Shown one piece after another: positions 7,600-14,899 of a stretch of 17,736 bases of DNA. The stretch covers positions 1 through 17,736 of the forward strand of contig JBEBXQ010000102.1 of assembly GCA_040391535.1 (NCBI GenBank), given 5' to 3'. The position numbers were made by a program, and so were the translations under genes. Each line of letters begins with the position of its first letter. Positions within the stretch are counted from its first letter, which is position 1. This DNA comes from JBEBXQ01 sp040391535 (GTDB lineage Bacteria > Bacteroidota > Bacteroidia > Cytophagales > Spirosomataceae). The notes beneath the pieces are model-generated. The model had not been told where the DNA came from, ran no database searches, and saw nothing but the letters and a program-made list of their open reading frames with translations.

Positions 7600-7992
7600 T
7601 TATTTGAGATTTGTGTTGATTTCAATAGGATTGCTGAGTACTTTATGAATAGGACAGGCATTGGCAACCGCCAGCAGTCTGCTTCTTTGGGCATCATCAA
7701 GGTCACCCGTCAGCCGGATATCCCTGACAATGGTTGATTTATTTGCTTTGGTGTCCCGCTCAAATGTAACGTCAATGCTTACTTTTTCGAGCGGCCACTG
7801 TTTCTGGTCAGCATACATTCTCAGGGTAGCGGCAGTGCAGGCCGCTAATGAGGAAGCAAGGAGTTCTGAAGGTGAAAATCCCAGATTTTCACCACCCATC
7901 GAAACAGGTTCATCAGCAATAATAAGATTACCGGCAGTCCGGATTTCAGTACGGAAACGTTGCTTGCCTATCTCGGCGGTTATATGACTCAT
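7600..7992 (-). CDS. OsmC-family peroxiredoxin-like protein
   Basis: A 130-residue OsmC/Ohr-superfamily protein. Members reduce organic hydroperoxides with a pair of cysteines and usually act as intertwined cytoplasmic dimers. Both cysteines are in the expected places: Cys52 in the helix LLASSLAACTAATLRMYAD, and Cys113 in NACPIHKVLSNPI, the signature of the YhfA/OsmC-like group. The motif GGENLGFSPSELL ahead of the first cysteine is standard. The N-terminus MSHITAEIG gives a full-length protein, so the start at 7992 looks right. It lies 63 nt downstream of the PsbP-like gene and 7 nt upstream of the GNAT gene. I would not separate OsmC from Ohr or YhfA function by sequence alone, but the Cys-Pro-Ile-His motif favours the YhfA-like branch. 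Confidence 0.93.
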   Translation of the reverse strand: MSHITAEIGKQRFRTEIRTAGNLIIADEPVSMGGENLGFSPSELLASSLAACTAATLRMYADQKQWPLEKVSIDVTFERDTKANKSTIVRDIRLTGDLDDAQRSRLLAVANACPIHKVLSNPIEINTNLK

Positions 7993-8055
7993 GAAGATCT
8001 GGTTTATGGGGTAACTGAATAATTGCTTATGACCGGAAAAACGGTTATGACTTGG

Positions 8056-8622
8056 TTAATTGTCCTGGTCCTTAAACCTGAAAGAAGATAACATCAGTTC
8101 TCCCATTCTTCTGTATTCTTCAGTTTTGTCCTGTTCATAGGTAAAAGTCAGCACATAAGATTTACCGTTTCGCAAGAAATAATTTTGCTCAAACCTTAAT
8201 TTATATGCCCCCTGCTCGCCCGTAAATGCTATTTTGTGATACTGTACAGAATCGTTTTTGACAGTTTTACTTTCCAGTATGGAAGAATTCTGAATCATAC
8301 TTTTAATCTGATTTTCAGACAGGCTGACATATTGATTCATATCCATATTTTTCCCCTCCAGATCCTGTATGAGCAGATTTACGTTTTCCTTGAACTTGTC
8401 CTGTTCATTATCGAGGGGTGCAAAAAGGATAAAACTGGAGCCCATCGTGCCACTGGTATCAATAACCCAGTCCTGCGGATGCAGAATAGAATAATTTTCC
8501 TTTTCAAATTTCCACCAATTGATATTCGTACCGGTGATGGTTTTGCTTTTTTTCACAACCGTCTGCTGGGCCGAAGCCAATACAGAAGGAAGAAGGAACA
8601 GAAATAACAGCAGCTTTTTCAT
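8056..8622 (-). CDS. Exported PsbP/DcrB-like protein of unknown function
   Basis: A 188-residue protein with a clean signal peptide (MKKLLLFLFLLPSVLASA, cleavage expected after Ala18) and no lipobox cysteine, so probably periplasmic or secreted. The mature part resembles the PsbP/DcrB/Mog1-like fold: YSILHPQDWVIDTS at about 44-57 (the usual 'ysisyPkdWkvd' entry strand), a middle strand SSFILFAPL, a helix MNQYVSLSENQIKSMI, and the closing AYKLRFEQNYFLRNGKSYVLTFTYEQDKTEEY...MLSSF. This is similarity by eye, not a search result. It is transcribed divergently from the efflux operon and shares the 244-bp promoter region holding the paired GTGC-N6-GCAC sites. It is followed by the OsmC gene after 63 nt, so all three minus-strand genes may form one unit. 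No enzymatic residues are recognisable. Confidence 0.75.
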   Translation of the reverse strand: MKKLLLFLFLLPSVLASAQQTVVKKSKTITGTNINWWKFEKENYSILHPQDWVIDTSGTMGSSFILFAPLDNEQDKFKENVNLLIQDLEGKNMDMNQYVSLSENQIKSMIQNSSILESKTVKNDSVQYHKIAFTGEQGAYKLRFEQNYFLRNGKSYVLTFTYEQDKTEEYRRMGELMLSSFRFKDQDN

Positions 8623-8716
8623 TTGATGCGGATGTAATAAGAGAATTAAAAGTGATCAGAAAACAGACCGAAAGATGAGAAAAATTGATTTAGGATGCAA
8701 ATGATAAACGGACAGG

Positions 8717-8750
8717 GTGCAGAAAAGCACTTGTATGTGCGGAATCGCAC
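8717..8750. promoter_or_regulatory. Two tandem dyads GTGC-N6-GCAC, 20 bp apart: probable activator binding sites
   Basis: Site 1 is GTGCAGAAAAGCAC (8717-8730) and site 2 is GTGCGGAATCGCAC (8737-8750, where the dyad extends to 5 bp). The centres are exactly 20 bp apart, about two helical turns, so two dimers would bind the same face of the DNA. They sit about 117-150 bp upstream of the adaptor start codon, the usual place for upstream activating sequences of NtrC-type regulators. One such regulator is encoded at the end of the same cluster. Assignment to that regulator is an inference. The sites are also about 95-130 bp from the divergent PsbP-like gene, which they could serve too. Confidence 0.6.
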
Positions 8751-8812
8751 CTGTTTTTATTTGGTTTATTTTGTATATATCTGATAATCAATTAGTTAAC
8801 TGTGGAATAATT

Positions 8813-8829
8813 CTGGTACAATATACGGT
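8813..8829 (+). promoter_or_regulatory. Weak sigma-54-like promoter candidate for the efflux operon
   Basis: CTGGTACA at 8813-8820 matches the -24 half of the sigma-54 consensus (YTGGYACR), but the -12 half at 8825-8829 reads ACGGT instead of TTGCW. Transcription would start near 8840, leaving a leader of roughly 25 nt and putting the paired dyads near -95 and -115, a good activator distance. The poor -12 element makes this a candidate only. No better sigma-54 site and no clear TAnnTTTG site was found in the spacer. Confidence 0.25.
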
Positions 8830-8866
8830 CAGTCATAGCTTTAAAAGAACGAACACCCAATAGCAG

Positions 8867-10114
8867 ATGGACAGAGCATTATCCCCTGAACAGCAACGGA
8901 TACAAAGAATTCGCAGGATTATCCCACTGATGGTGGTGCTGCTTATCCTTGCCGCAGGCGTATGGTATCTGAATCATTCATTGGGGAATTCACTGGAAGT
9001 AAGCCGTATCCGTACAGCCAAAGTGGAGAGGGGGCCAGTGGAAAATACCATAGCCGCTTCGGGTGAAGTGATTCCGGCTTATGAACAGATTATCACTTCT
9101 CCCGTGAGGGCGGGAATCAGGAATGTATTGCTGACACCCGGGTCGACAGTTCAGCCGGGGGATGCTATTCTGGAACTTGATAAATCGCTGATTATGATGG
9201 AGCTGGAAAAAATGAAAGACCAGCTGGCATTGAAACATAACCAGATAGAAAAGTTGAAGCTGAAACTGAATAAAGATCTTTTCGACGCGGATATTAACGA
9301 CCGTATCAAGTCGCTGAATATCACAAGACTCAGGGCTGATCTGGAAGATACAAGGAGGTTGCTGAAAGTGGGCGGTGCTACCCGTGAAGATGTTACCCGC
9401 GCCGAAAACGTACTGCAGATTGCAGAACTGGAGAAGAAACAGCTGGAAAATGATCTCACATACAATCAGGAATCAATGGGGGCAGGACTGGCCGAGGTAA
9501 AGCTTGCCGCTGATATGGAAGAGAAAAATGTGAAGGAACTGGAGTATAAGCTGAATCTGGCTGACATACGGGCCGACCGTAAAGGGGTGCTGACATGGGT
9601 GAATGAAAACATCGGCTCGGCAATCGGTGAAGGAGAAATGCTGGCGAAAGTGGCGGATCTGGGCAGTTATCGTATCGAGGGTTCCTGCTCGGATATCTAC
9701 ACCGGACAGCTTGAGCAGCAAATGCCGGTGATTGTAAAAATTAATGAGGTAAACCTGCGTGGTACTGTCACACAGATTAAACCCGTCGTTAAAAACGGAG
9801 TGGTACAGTTTGTGGTTCAGCTTGAAGATCCGCATCATACTTCGCTCAGACCAAATATGAAAGTGGAAGTCTTTCTGGTTACAGGCCAGCGTCTTCAAAC
9901 TTTAAGGGTGACCAACGGCCCGGCGTTTAAAGGAAAAATCAGGCAAAATGTATACGTGCTGAAAGAGGGGATTGCTCATCTGCGGGAAGTGGAAACAGGG
10001 CTTTCCAACTTTGACTTTGTAGAAATAAAAACCGGACTTCAGGAAGGAGATCAGGTGATTCTGACAGATTTGAGTGAATATGAGCCGGCGCGTGAATTGA
10101 AAATTAAACCCTGA
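8867..10114 (+). CDS. Periplasmic adaptor (HlyD/MacA-like membrane fusion protein)
   Basis: Inner-membrane-anchored adaptor, 415 residues, that links the ABC pump to the TolC channel. It has a cytoplasmic N-terminal tail with several basic residues (RIQRIRR), one membrane segment at about 19-35 and the rest in the periplasm. The first lipoyl/barrel-sandwich half is at about 51-105 (VERGPVENTIAASGEVIPAYE; LLTPGSTVQPGDAILELD). A long alpha-hairpin coiled coil spans about 106-230. The second lipoyl half follows (IRADRKGVLTWVNENIGSAIGEGEMLAKVADL). The beta-barrel covers about 268-338 and a membrane-proximal domain the C-terminus (VETGLSNFDFVEIKTGLQEGDQVIL). No Shine-Dalgarno sequence precedes the ATG. 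It is first in the operon; TolC starts 9 nt after its stop. MacA-like function fits the MacB-type permeases downstream; the substrate is unknown. Confidence 0.92.
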   Translation: MDRALSPEQQRIQRIRRIIPLMVVLLILAAGVWYLNHSLGNSLEVSRIRTAKVERGPVENTIAASGEVIPAYEQIITSPVRAGIRNVLLTPGSTVQPGDAILELDKSLIMMELEKMKDQLALKHNQIEKLKLKLNKDLFDADINDRIKSLNITRLRADLEDTRRLLKVGGATREDVTRAENVLQIAELEKKQLENDLTYNQESMGAGLAEVKLAADMEEKNVKELEYKLNLADIRADRKGVLTWVNENIGSAIGEGEMLAKVADLGSYRIEGSCSDIYTGQLEQQMPVIVKINEVNLRGTVTQIKPVVKNGVVQFVVQLEDPHHTSLRPNMKVEVFLVTGQRLQTLRVTNGPAFKGKIRQNVYVLKEGIAHLREVETGLSNFDFVEIKTGLQEGDQVILTDLSEYEPARELKIKP

Positions 10115-10123
10115 AATCAGCTT

Positions 10124-11593
10124 ATGTCCGCATTACGCATTCTGATATTGATTGTGAACATCCTGCTTTGGTTATCAGGCTGGCTCACCGCGCAAACCTT
10201 ACGTCTGAGCCTGGAGGAAACGGTTGCATTGTCTAAAAACCAATCTCTGGCATCAAGGCAGGCGGAGACGCTGAAGAAAACCAATTACTGGCAATACCGC
10301 TCATTTCTGGCCGATTATAAGCCTCAGTTAAGCCTGAACGGAACACTGCCTGGTTTTACCCGCTCTTATGTAGAGGTAACGCAACCCGACGGATCAATCG
10401 CGTTTCAGTCGGTTTCCAACAATAATTCGCAGGTGAATCTGGCACTGACACAAAGTATTGCCCTCACCGGAGGAACCGTTTATCTTCAAAAACAGCTACA
10501 GCGGTTTGATAATTTTGTACAGCATAATACAGTATATAACGGAATCCCTTTTGCTGTCGGGATTCAGCAACCGCTTTTCAGGTATAATCCGATGAAATGG
10601 GAACGCAGGATCAGTCCTTTGTTGTATCAGGAAGGTGACCGCCGGTATTACCAGGATATGGAAGCCATCGCACTGAACGCAACCGATTTTTATTTTGAAT
10701 TGCTGATAGCGCAGGTTAACTGGAAAATGGCAGAAGCCAATCTGGCCGGTAATGAAAAACTATGGCAGGTGGCTGAAGAAAAACTGTTGCTCGGGAAGAT
10801 TTCTGAGAATGATTTCCTGCAGCTGCAAATGGCTGTATTATCTTCAAAAAAAGCATTGGCTGCATCGTCACAAACGGTCGAATCGGCAACTCTGCGATTA
10901 AAAATGTTCCTGGGTATCAGGGAAGATGAAGCCGTTGAGCTGGATATTCCTGTCATCGGAAATCCTTATGAAGTAGATAAGCAACTGGCAGTGGAACAGG
11001 CCTACCTCAACCGTTCAGAGGCCATGGCCTTTCAGCGGCAATTGCTGGAGAGTGACAGAGATGTAAATAAGGCAAAAAAAGAGAATGGACTTAATGCTGC
11101 CTTGAATGCAACCTTTGGTTTATCAAGCCAGGGACGCTACCCGGGTGATGTCTATCGCAATCCGCAGGACAGGGAATTTGTGGAGATTCAATTCGCTTTG
11201 CCCATAATGACCTGGGGAAGAAATAAGGCCAGAACAGCCGAAGCGCTAGCCAACCAGGAATTTGTTCAGCAGTCTGTAGCACAGGGTAAGCTGAACTTTG
11301 AGCAGGAAATTGTAACGCAGGTAATCTTATTGAAAATGCTGCAGCAGCAGGTAAAGCTGACGCAGTCGGCGGATGAGCTGGCTGGCAGGCGCTATCAGAT
11401 CGCACAGGACCGCTTTGTACTGAATAACCTGAGTGTAACGGACCTGAACATAGCCTTACAGGAAAAAGATACGGCCAAGCGTGATTTTATCCTGGCGCTG
11501 CGGGATTACTGGAAAGCGCATTATAATCTTCGTAAACTTACCCTTTATGATTTTGAAAATCAGAAAGAAATAGTGGAAAAAGAACGGATATAG
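10124..11593 (+). CDS. TolC-family outer-membrane efflux protein
   Basis: Outer-membrane channel of the tripartite exporter, 489 residues. The signal peptide is about residues 1-23 (ILILIVNILLWLSGWLTA, followed by QTLRLSLEETVALSKNQS, the standard start of an outer-membrane efflux domain). There is no lipobox, so unlike many Gram-negative homologues it is probably not lipidated. Two repeats of the coiled-coil plus beta-strand unit are visible. The first runs from about 28 to 255, including the helix KLWQVAEEKLLLGKISENDFLQLQMAVLSSKKAL. The second runs to about 470, including AGRRYQIAQDRFVLNNLSVTDLNIALQEKDTAKRDFILALRDYW. These paired patterns (gkis-ndfl / nnls-tdln) are typical of the family. 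It lies 9 nt after the adaptor gene and 55 nt before the ATPase gene. Confidence 0.93.
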   Translation: MSALRILILIVNILLWLSGWLTAQTLRLSLEETVALSKNQSLASRQAETLKKTNYWQYRSFLADYKPQLSLNGTLPGFTRSYVEVTQPDGSIAFQSVSNNNSQVNLALTQSIALTGGTVYLQKQLQRFDNFVQHNTVYNGIPFAVGIQQPLFRYNPMKWERRISPLLYQEGDRRYYQDMEAIALNATDFYFELLIAQVNWKMAEANLAGNEKLWQVAEEKLLLGKISENDFLQLQMAVLSSKKALAASSQTVESATLRLKMFLGIREDEAVELDIPVIGNPYEVDKQLAVEQAYLNRSEAMAFQRQLLESDRDVNKAKKENGLNAALNATFGLSSQGRYPGDVYRNPQDREFVEIQFALPIMTWGRNKARTAEALANQEFVQQSVAQGKLNFEQEIVTQVILLKMLQQQVKLTQSADELAGRRYQIAQDRFVLNNLSVTDLNIALQEKDTAKRDFILALRDYWKAHYNLRKLTLYDFENQKEIVEKERI

Positions 11594-11648
11594 AAACAGT
11601 CTGTTAAGCTGAATTTTTACAAAGCAAAACCCAAAAAATCAATACGCC

Positions 11649-12311
11649 ATGATCCGACTTCAGCAAGTTGAAAAAGTTTACAGAACCAGTACCATCGAAA
11701 CACTGGCATTGAACAACATTAACATTCAGATCGAAAAGGGAGAATTTGTGTCTGTTATGGGACCCTCCGGGTGTGGAAAAAGCACACTGCTTAACCTGAT
11801 GGGATTACTTGATGAACCATCAGCCGGAGACATCACCATTGACGGCACCAGTGTCCGGAATTACTCAGATAAAGCACTTGCCCGTTTACGGAACCAGAAA
11901 CTGGGTTTCATATTCCAGAGCTTTCACCTGATTAATGATCTGTCAGTACTTGATAATGTAGAAATCCCGCTTTTGTACCGGTCAGGCAGCAATGCAGAAC
12001 GCAGGCGTCTGGCAAAGGATGCCCTTGAAAAAGTAGGGCTGAGTAACAGAATGAACCATTTCCCTACACAGTTGTCGGGCGGACAAAAACAGCGGGTAGC
12101 CATTGCCCGGGCCATCGTAGGCAGGCCGGAGATCATCCTGGCCGATGAGCCGACCGGGAATCTTGACAGTGTGATGGGCAACGAAATCCTGGACATCCTG
12201 CAAAAACTCAACCAGGACGGAACCACCATTGTGATGGTTACACACGACGAGTCCATGGCCAAAAGGACACACCGGCTCATCAGATTGTTTGACGGTACCC
12301 AGGTTTTGTAA
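11649..12311 (+). CDS. ABC transporter ATP-binding protein (MacB/LolD type)
   Basis: Cytoplasmic ATPase that powers the two permeases encoded next, 220 residues, the normal size for a free LolD/MacB-type subunit. All motifs are intact: Walker A GPSGCGKST (38-46), Q-loop Gln90 in FIFQSFHL, signature LSGGQ (142-146), Walker B IILADEP (162-168, catalytic Glu167), D-loop GNLDS, and switch His199 in VTHD. The pattern 'GPSGCGKSTLLNLMGLLDEPSAG' with 'FQSFHLI' is diagnostic for the MacB/LolD/FtsE branch that works mechanically across the membrane instead of moving substrate through a membrane cavity. Here the ATPase is a separate protein, whereas E. coli MacB fuses it to the permease. It starts 55 nt after TolC and ends 23 nt before the first permease. 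Confidence 0.96.
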   Translation: MIRLQQVEKVYRTSTIETLALNNINIQIEKGEFVSVMGPSGCGKSTLLNLMGLLDEPSAGDITIDGTSVRNYSDKALARLRNQKLGFIFQSFHLINDLSVLDNVEIPLLYRSGSNAERRRLAKDALEKVGLSNRMNHFPTQLSGGQKQRVAIARAIVGRPEIILADEPTGNLDSVMGNEILDILQKLNQDGTTIVMVTHDESMAKRTHRLIRLFDGTQVL

Positions 12312-12334
12312 CATTCATCCGAAATCAAAAAAAT

Positions 12335-13576
12335 ATGTTTGCCAACTACATTAAAATAGCCTGGAAAGTGCTGCTGCGGAATCCTTTCTATACGTTTATA
12401 ACTCTGTTCGGGATCAGCCTTACCCTGACGGTGATCATGGTACTTACTTCTTTTATTGATCATATGATCGGCAGTAATTACCCTGAAGTAAACCGCTCGC
12501 GGTCGCTCTATATAAGTTTTCTTGCCAGAAGAGATTCTGTCAATACGGGCATGATGCGAGGGCCTATGACCTTTCAGTTTTTGTCCGACCATGTGAAAAC
12601 CCTGAAATCAGCTGAAAAAGTCAGTATCTTTTCCTTTTTCAGTTCGTCTAATGCGTATGCAGGCTCAAAGAAAATTAACCTGCAGATCAAATATACCGAC
12701 AGTGAATTCTGGGAGATCATGAAGTTTGATTTTCTTGAAGGTAAACCTTATTCAGATGCCGAGATCCGGGGAAGTCAGCATGTAGCGGTCATTACCCATA
12801 CTTTAAAACAACAGTATTTTCAGGACAAGGACGAGGCGGCAATTGGTAAAACCATCGAAATTGAAGGAATCGGTTACAGAGTCATCGGAGTGGTTAAGGG
12901 CAGTCCGGTTACCCGTATCTATACCGCGGCAGATGTCTATTTCCCTTATACTGCACCCAAAAGCGGTTATGATCAGAAGGGACTGAACGGACGGTTTGTG
13001 GCCGTGGCGATGAGTGCTGATAAGCAATCGCTGAAAGCCATGAATGATGAATTTCAGGCCAGAATCAGTCAGATACCTCCGGATGTGGACGGCCGGAAAT
13101 TTACAAGTCTTGAGGTGCCGAGCCAGACATTTACCGACATATTTCTTTCAACAGTAAGTCAGATGGGTCCAAATGGCAAAACGATCTTCTACGCTGCTGT
13201 TGCCTTTATTCTGCTGATGATTCTGGGGTTGCCGGCAGTAAACCTGGTCAATGTAAATGTAAGCCGCATTTTTGACCGGGCTTCTGAAATCGCCGTCAGA
13301 AAAGCGTTTGGGGCGCCAGTCAATACCTTGCTGTGGCAGTTTCTTGTAGAAAATATATTCATTACCCTCATTGGGAGCGGTATAGCGCTGCTTTTAACCT
13401 TCGGGATCATCAGCTGGGTTAATGCGAGCGACTGGATAGCGCATCTGGATCTGACCGTCAATCTGAACGTTTTTCTTATCAGTATGCTGGTTACCTTGTT
13501 TTTCGGCCTGCTGTCGGGAGTGCTGCCCGCTTACCGTATGTCACGCTTAAAAGTAACAGATGCCCTCAAGGCCTGA
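12335..13576 (+). CDS. ABC transporter permease, MacB/FtsX type (first of two)
   Basis: Inner-membrane permease, 413 residues, with MacB topology: one N-terminal membrane helix (about 18-41), a large periplasmic core domain (about 45-280) and three C-terminal helices (about 285-307, 338-361 and 377-399). The cytoplasmic coupling segment between helices 2 and 3, FDRASEIAVRKAFGAPVNTLLWQFLVEN, is the FtsX-domain hallmark. The C-terminus AYRMSRLKVTDALKA is the usual 'P(A)..A.r..P..ALr' ending. Such proteins act as dimers and push substrate out through the adaptor and TolC. A second, clearly different permease follows 30 nt later, so the working pump is probably a heterodimer. The leader is A-rich with no Shine-Dalgarno sequence. 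Confidence 0.92.
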   Translation: MFANYIKIAWKVLLRNPFYTFITLFGISLTLTVIMVLTSFIDHMIGSNYPEVNRSRSLYISFLARRDSVNTGMMRGPMTFQFLSDHVKTLKSAEKVSIFSFFSSSNAYAGSKKINLQIKYTDSEFWEIMKFDFLEGKPYSDAEIRGSQHVAVITHTLKQQYFQDKDEAAIGKTIEIEGIGYRVIGVVKGSPVTRIYTAADVYFPYTAPKSGYDQKGLNGRFVAVAMSADKQSLKAMNDEFQARISQIPPDVDGRKFTSLEVPSQTFTDIFLSTVSQMGPNGKTIFYAAVAFILLMILGLPAVNLVNVNVSRIFDRASEIAVRKAFGAPVNTLLWQFLVENIFITLIGSGIALLLTFGIISWVNASDWIAHLDLTVNLNVFLISMLVTLFFGLLSGVLPAYRMSRLKVTDALKA

Positions 13577-13606
13577 AACAGGATCTAATCTTAAAAATGA
13601 ATCAAT

Positions 13607-14758
13607 ATGCTACGTCATTTTTTTAAACTTATATGGAATAAAAAGAAAGCCAATTCTCTGCTGATGGTAGAAATATGGGCTTCTTTTCTGGTCCTCTTCG
13701 GAGTAGGTTCACTGATTATCTATACGATCCGTAATTATATCGAACCTATTGGTTTTGAATATGAAAATGTGTGGGCACTTACTGCCGATCAAATGAATGA
13801 TACAACTGAGATCGTCGGGAAAGGACAACAGGCAATAGCCCGGATCAGGTCTTACCCGGAAGTACTGTCGGTCAGTAATATGAGCAGCAATTTTCCGTAC
13901 TCTAACAGCATGATGAATAATGCATATGAATATAATAAAAGAAAGGTGCAGGCCAGTACCTTAATAACAGATGAAAACTTCGGGGAAACATTGGATATTG
14001 AAATGCTCGAAGGAAAATGGTTTACCGCTGCTGATAGTGTAGGAAAGTATAAGCCAGTGGTCATCAACCATAAAATGAAAGAAGAGTTGTTTGAGAATGA
14101 AAGTGCAGTAGGGAAAGTGATCAGCGATAAGTATAAGGTGACAGGTGTAACCGGGTATTTTAAAGAGAAAGGGGAATTTGATAAAAACAAACCTATACTC
14201 TTTGAACAGGTTTCAGGTAAATTCTGGAATTCCGTAATTCTCATGAAGGTAAAACCCGGAACCGATGCTCATTTTGAAGCAAAACTGGTGAAGGATGTGA
14301 CTTCCATGCTGAAAGACTGGACACTGGAGGTAGATTATCTCACGGACTCCCGTCAGAACCAGCACAGAATTACACTGGTACCTGTCGTGATTTTCCTCGT
14401 GGTAAGTCTGTTCCTGCTGGTAAATGTGGCCTTCGGGTTATTCGGTGTGCTGAATCTGAACATTGCTAAAAGGAAAAATGAGATAGGCCTGAGAAGGGCA
14501 TTGGGGGCTACCGAAAGGAATATCGCATTGCATTTTATAGCCGAAATGTGGGTAATTGCTACATTCAGTATCGTCGTGGGGCTCCTTTTTGCGGTTCAGT
14601 TTCCGTTGCTGGATGTTTTTGGGTTACCTTCGGGAGTGTATTTCCTGGCCATTCTGGCATCCATCGGGATTATTTACGGTATCGTTACGTTATGTGCATG
14701 GTATCCGAGTGCGCAGGCTTCCCGTATCAACCCGGCCACGGCGCTGCATGAAGAATAG
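13607..14758 (+). CDS. ABC transporter permease, MacB/FtsX type (second of two)
   Basis: Second inner-membrane permease, 383 residues, same architecture: membrane helix at about 18-41, periplasmic core domain about 45-250, then helices at about 257-283, 311-333 and 344-365. The coupling segment AKRKNEIGLRRALGATERNIALHFIAEM (about 287-314) is a textbook MacB/FtsX sequence, and the tail PSAQASRINPATALHEE fits. It differs from the preceding permease across most of its length, especially in the periplasmic domain, which here is shorter and rich in Lys and Glu. That argues for an old paralogue with its own role, not a recent duplication. It closes the exporter part of the cluster; a hairpin follows about 50 nt downstream. 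Confidence 0.92.
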   Translation: MLRHFFKLIWNKKKANSLLMVEIWASFLVLFGVGSLIIYTIRNYIEPIGFEYENVWALTADQMNDTTEIVGKGQQAIARIRSYPEVLSVSNMSSNFPYSNSMMNNAYEYNKRKVQASTLITDENFGETLDIEMLEGKWFTAADSVGKYKPVVINHKMKEELFENESAVGKVISDKYKVTGVTGYFKEKGEFDKNKPILFEQVSGKFWNSVILMKVKPGTDAHFEAKLVKDVTSMLKDWTLEVDYLTDSRQNQHRITLVPVVIFLVVSLFLLVNVAFGLFGVLNLNIAKRKNEIGLRRALGATERNIALHFIAEMWVIATFSIVVGLLFAVQFPLLDVFGLPSGVYFLAILASIGIIYGIVTLCAWYPSAQASRINPATALHEE

Positions 14759-14809
14759 GTTTTCCGGCTGAAGTACGCAGCTGTTTACGGAAATGAAGTG
14801 ACCCGGGAG

Positions 14810-14836
14810 GCGGAAGCCGCTTCCGCAGAAAACTTT
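14810..14836 (+). terminator. GC-rich hairpin after the exporter genes, weak terminator
   Basis: A perfect inverted repeat, GCGGAAGC-C-GCTTCCGC (14810-14826), folding as a 6-bp GC-rich stem with a 5-nt loop. It is followed by AGAAAACTTTT, where the T-run is only four long and delayed. It starts 51 nt after the second permease stop. It may reduce read-through into the two-component genes without blocking it. Confidence 0.45.
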
Positions 14837-14846
14837 TAAGAGAACA

Positions 14847-14866
14847 GATTCACCGTGCCGTGAATC
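14847..14866. promoter_or_regulatory. Inverted repeat GATTCAC-N6-GTGAATC upstream of the response regulator
   Basis: A perfect 7-bp dyad with a 6-nt spacer, 34 nt before the response regulator start codon. Its geometry and position suit an operator for the regulator genes. The core, CAC-N6-GTG, is not the same as the GTGC-N6-GCAC sites in front of the exporter, so a different factor or a structural role is possible. Downstream, TATTTTTA (14879-14886) is one base off the Bacteroidota -7 element, but there is no TTG at the right distance. Confidence 0.35.
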
Positions 14867-14899
14867 ATTTGTAAACTGTATTTTTACACAAAAAACAAT

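Noticed and set aside
7593..7706. N-terminal extension of the GNAT gene (38 extra codons)
   Set aside because: It lies out of frame inside the OsmC gene and has no family resemblance; the family N-terminus begins at the ATG at 7592.
7661..7987. 108-codon plus-strand frame
   Set aside because: It is the antisense shadow of the OsmC gene, whose two catalytic cysteines and motifs are intact.
8032..8045. Dyad ACCG-N6-CGGT between the PsbP-like and OsmC genes
   Set aside because: A 4-bp stem with an A/T-run only in the loop; too weak for a terminator or operator call.
8699..8708. Housekeeping-type promoter for the PsbP-like gene (TATCATTTG on the minus strand)
   Set aside because: It has one base too many compared with TAnnTTTG and no TTG at the required distance.
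11924..12592. 222-codon open frame on the minus strand
   Set aside because: It is antisense to the ABC ATPase, with all ATPase motifs intact on the other strand, and has no recognisable domain.
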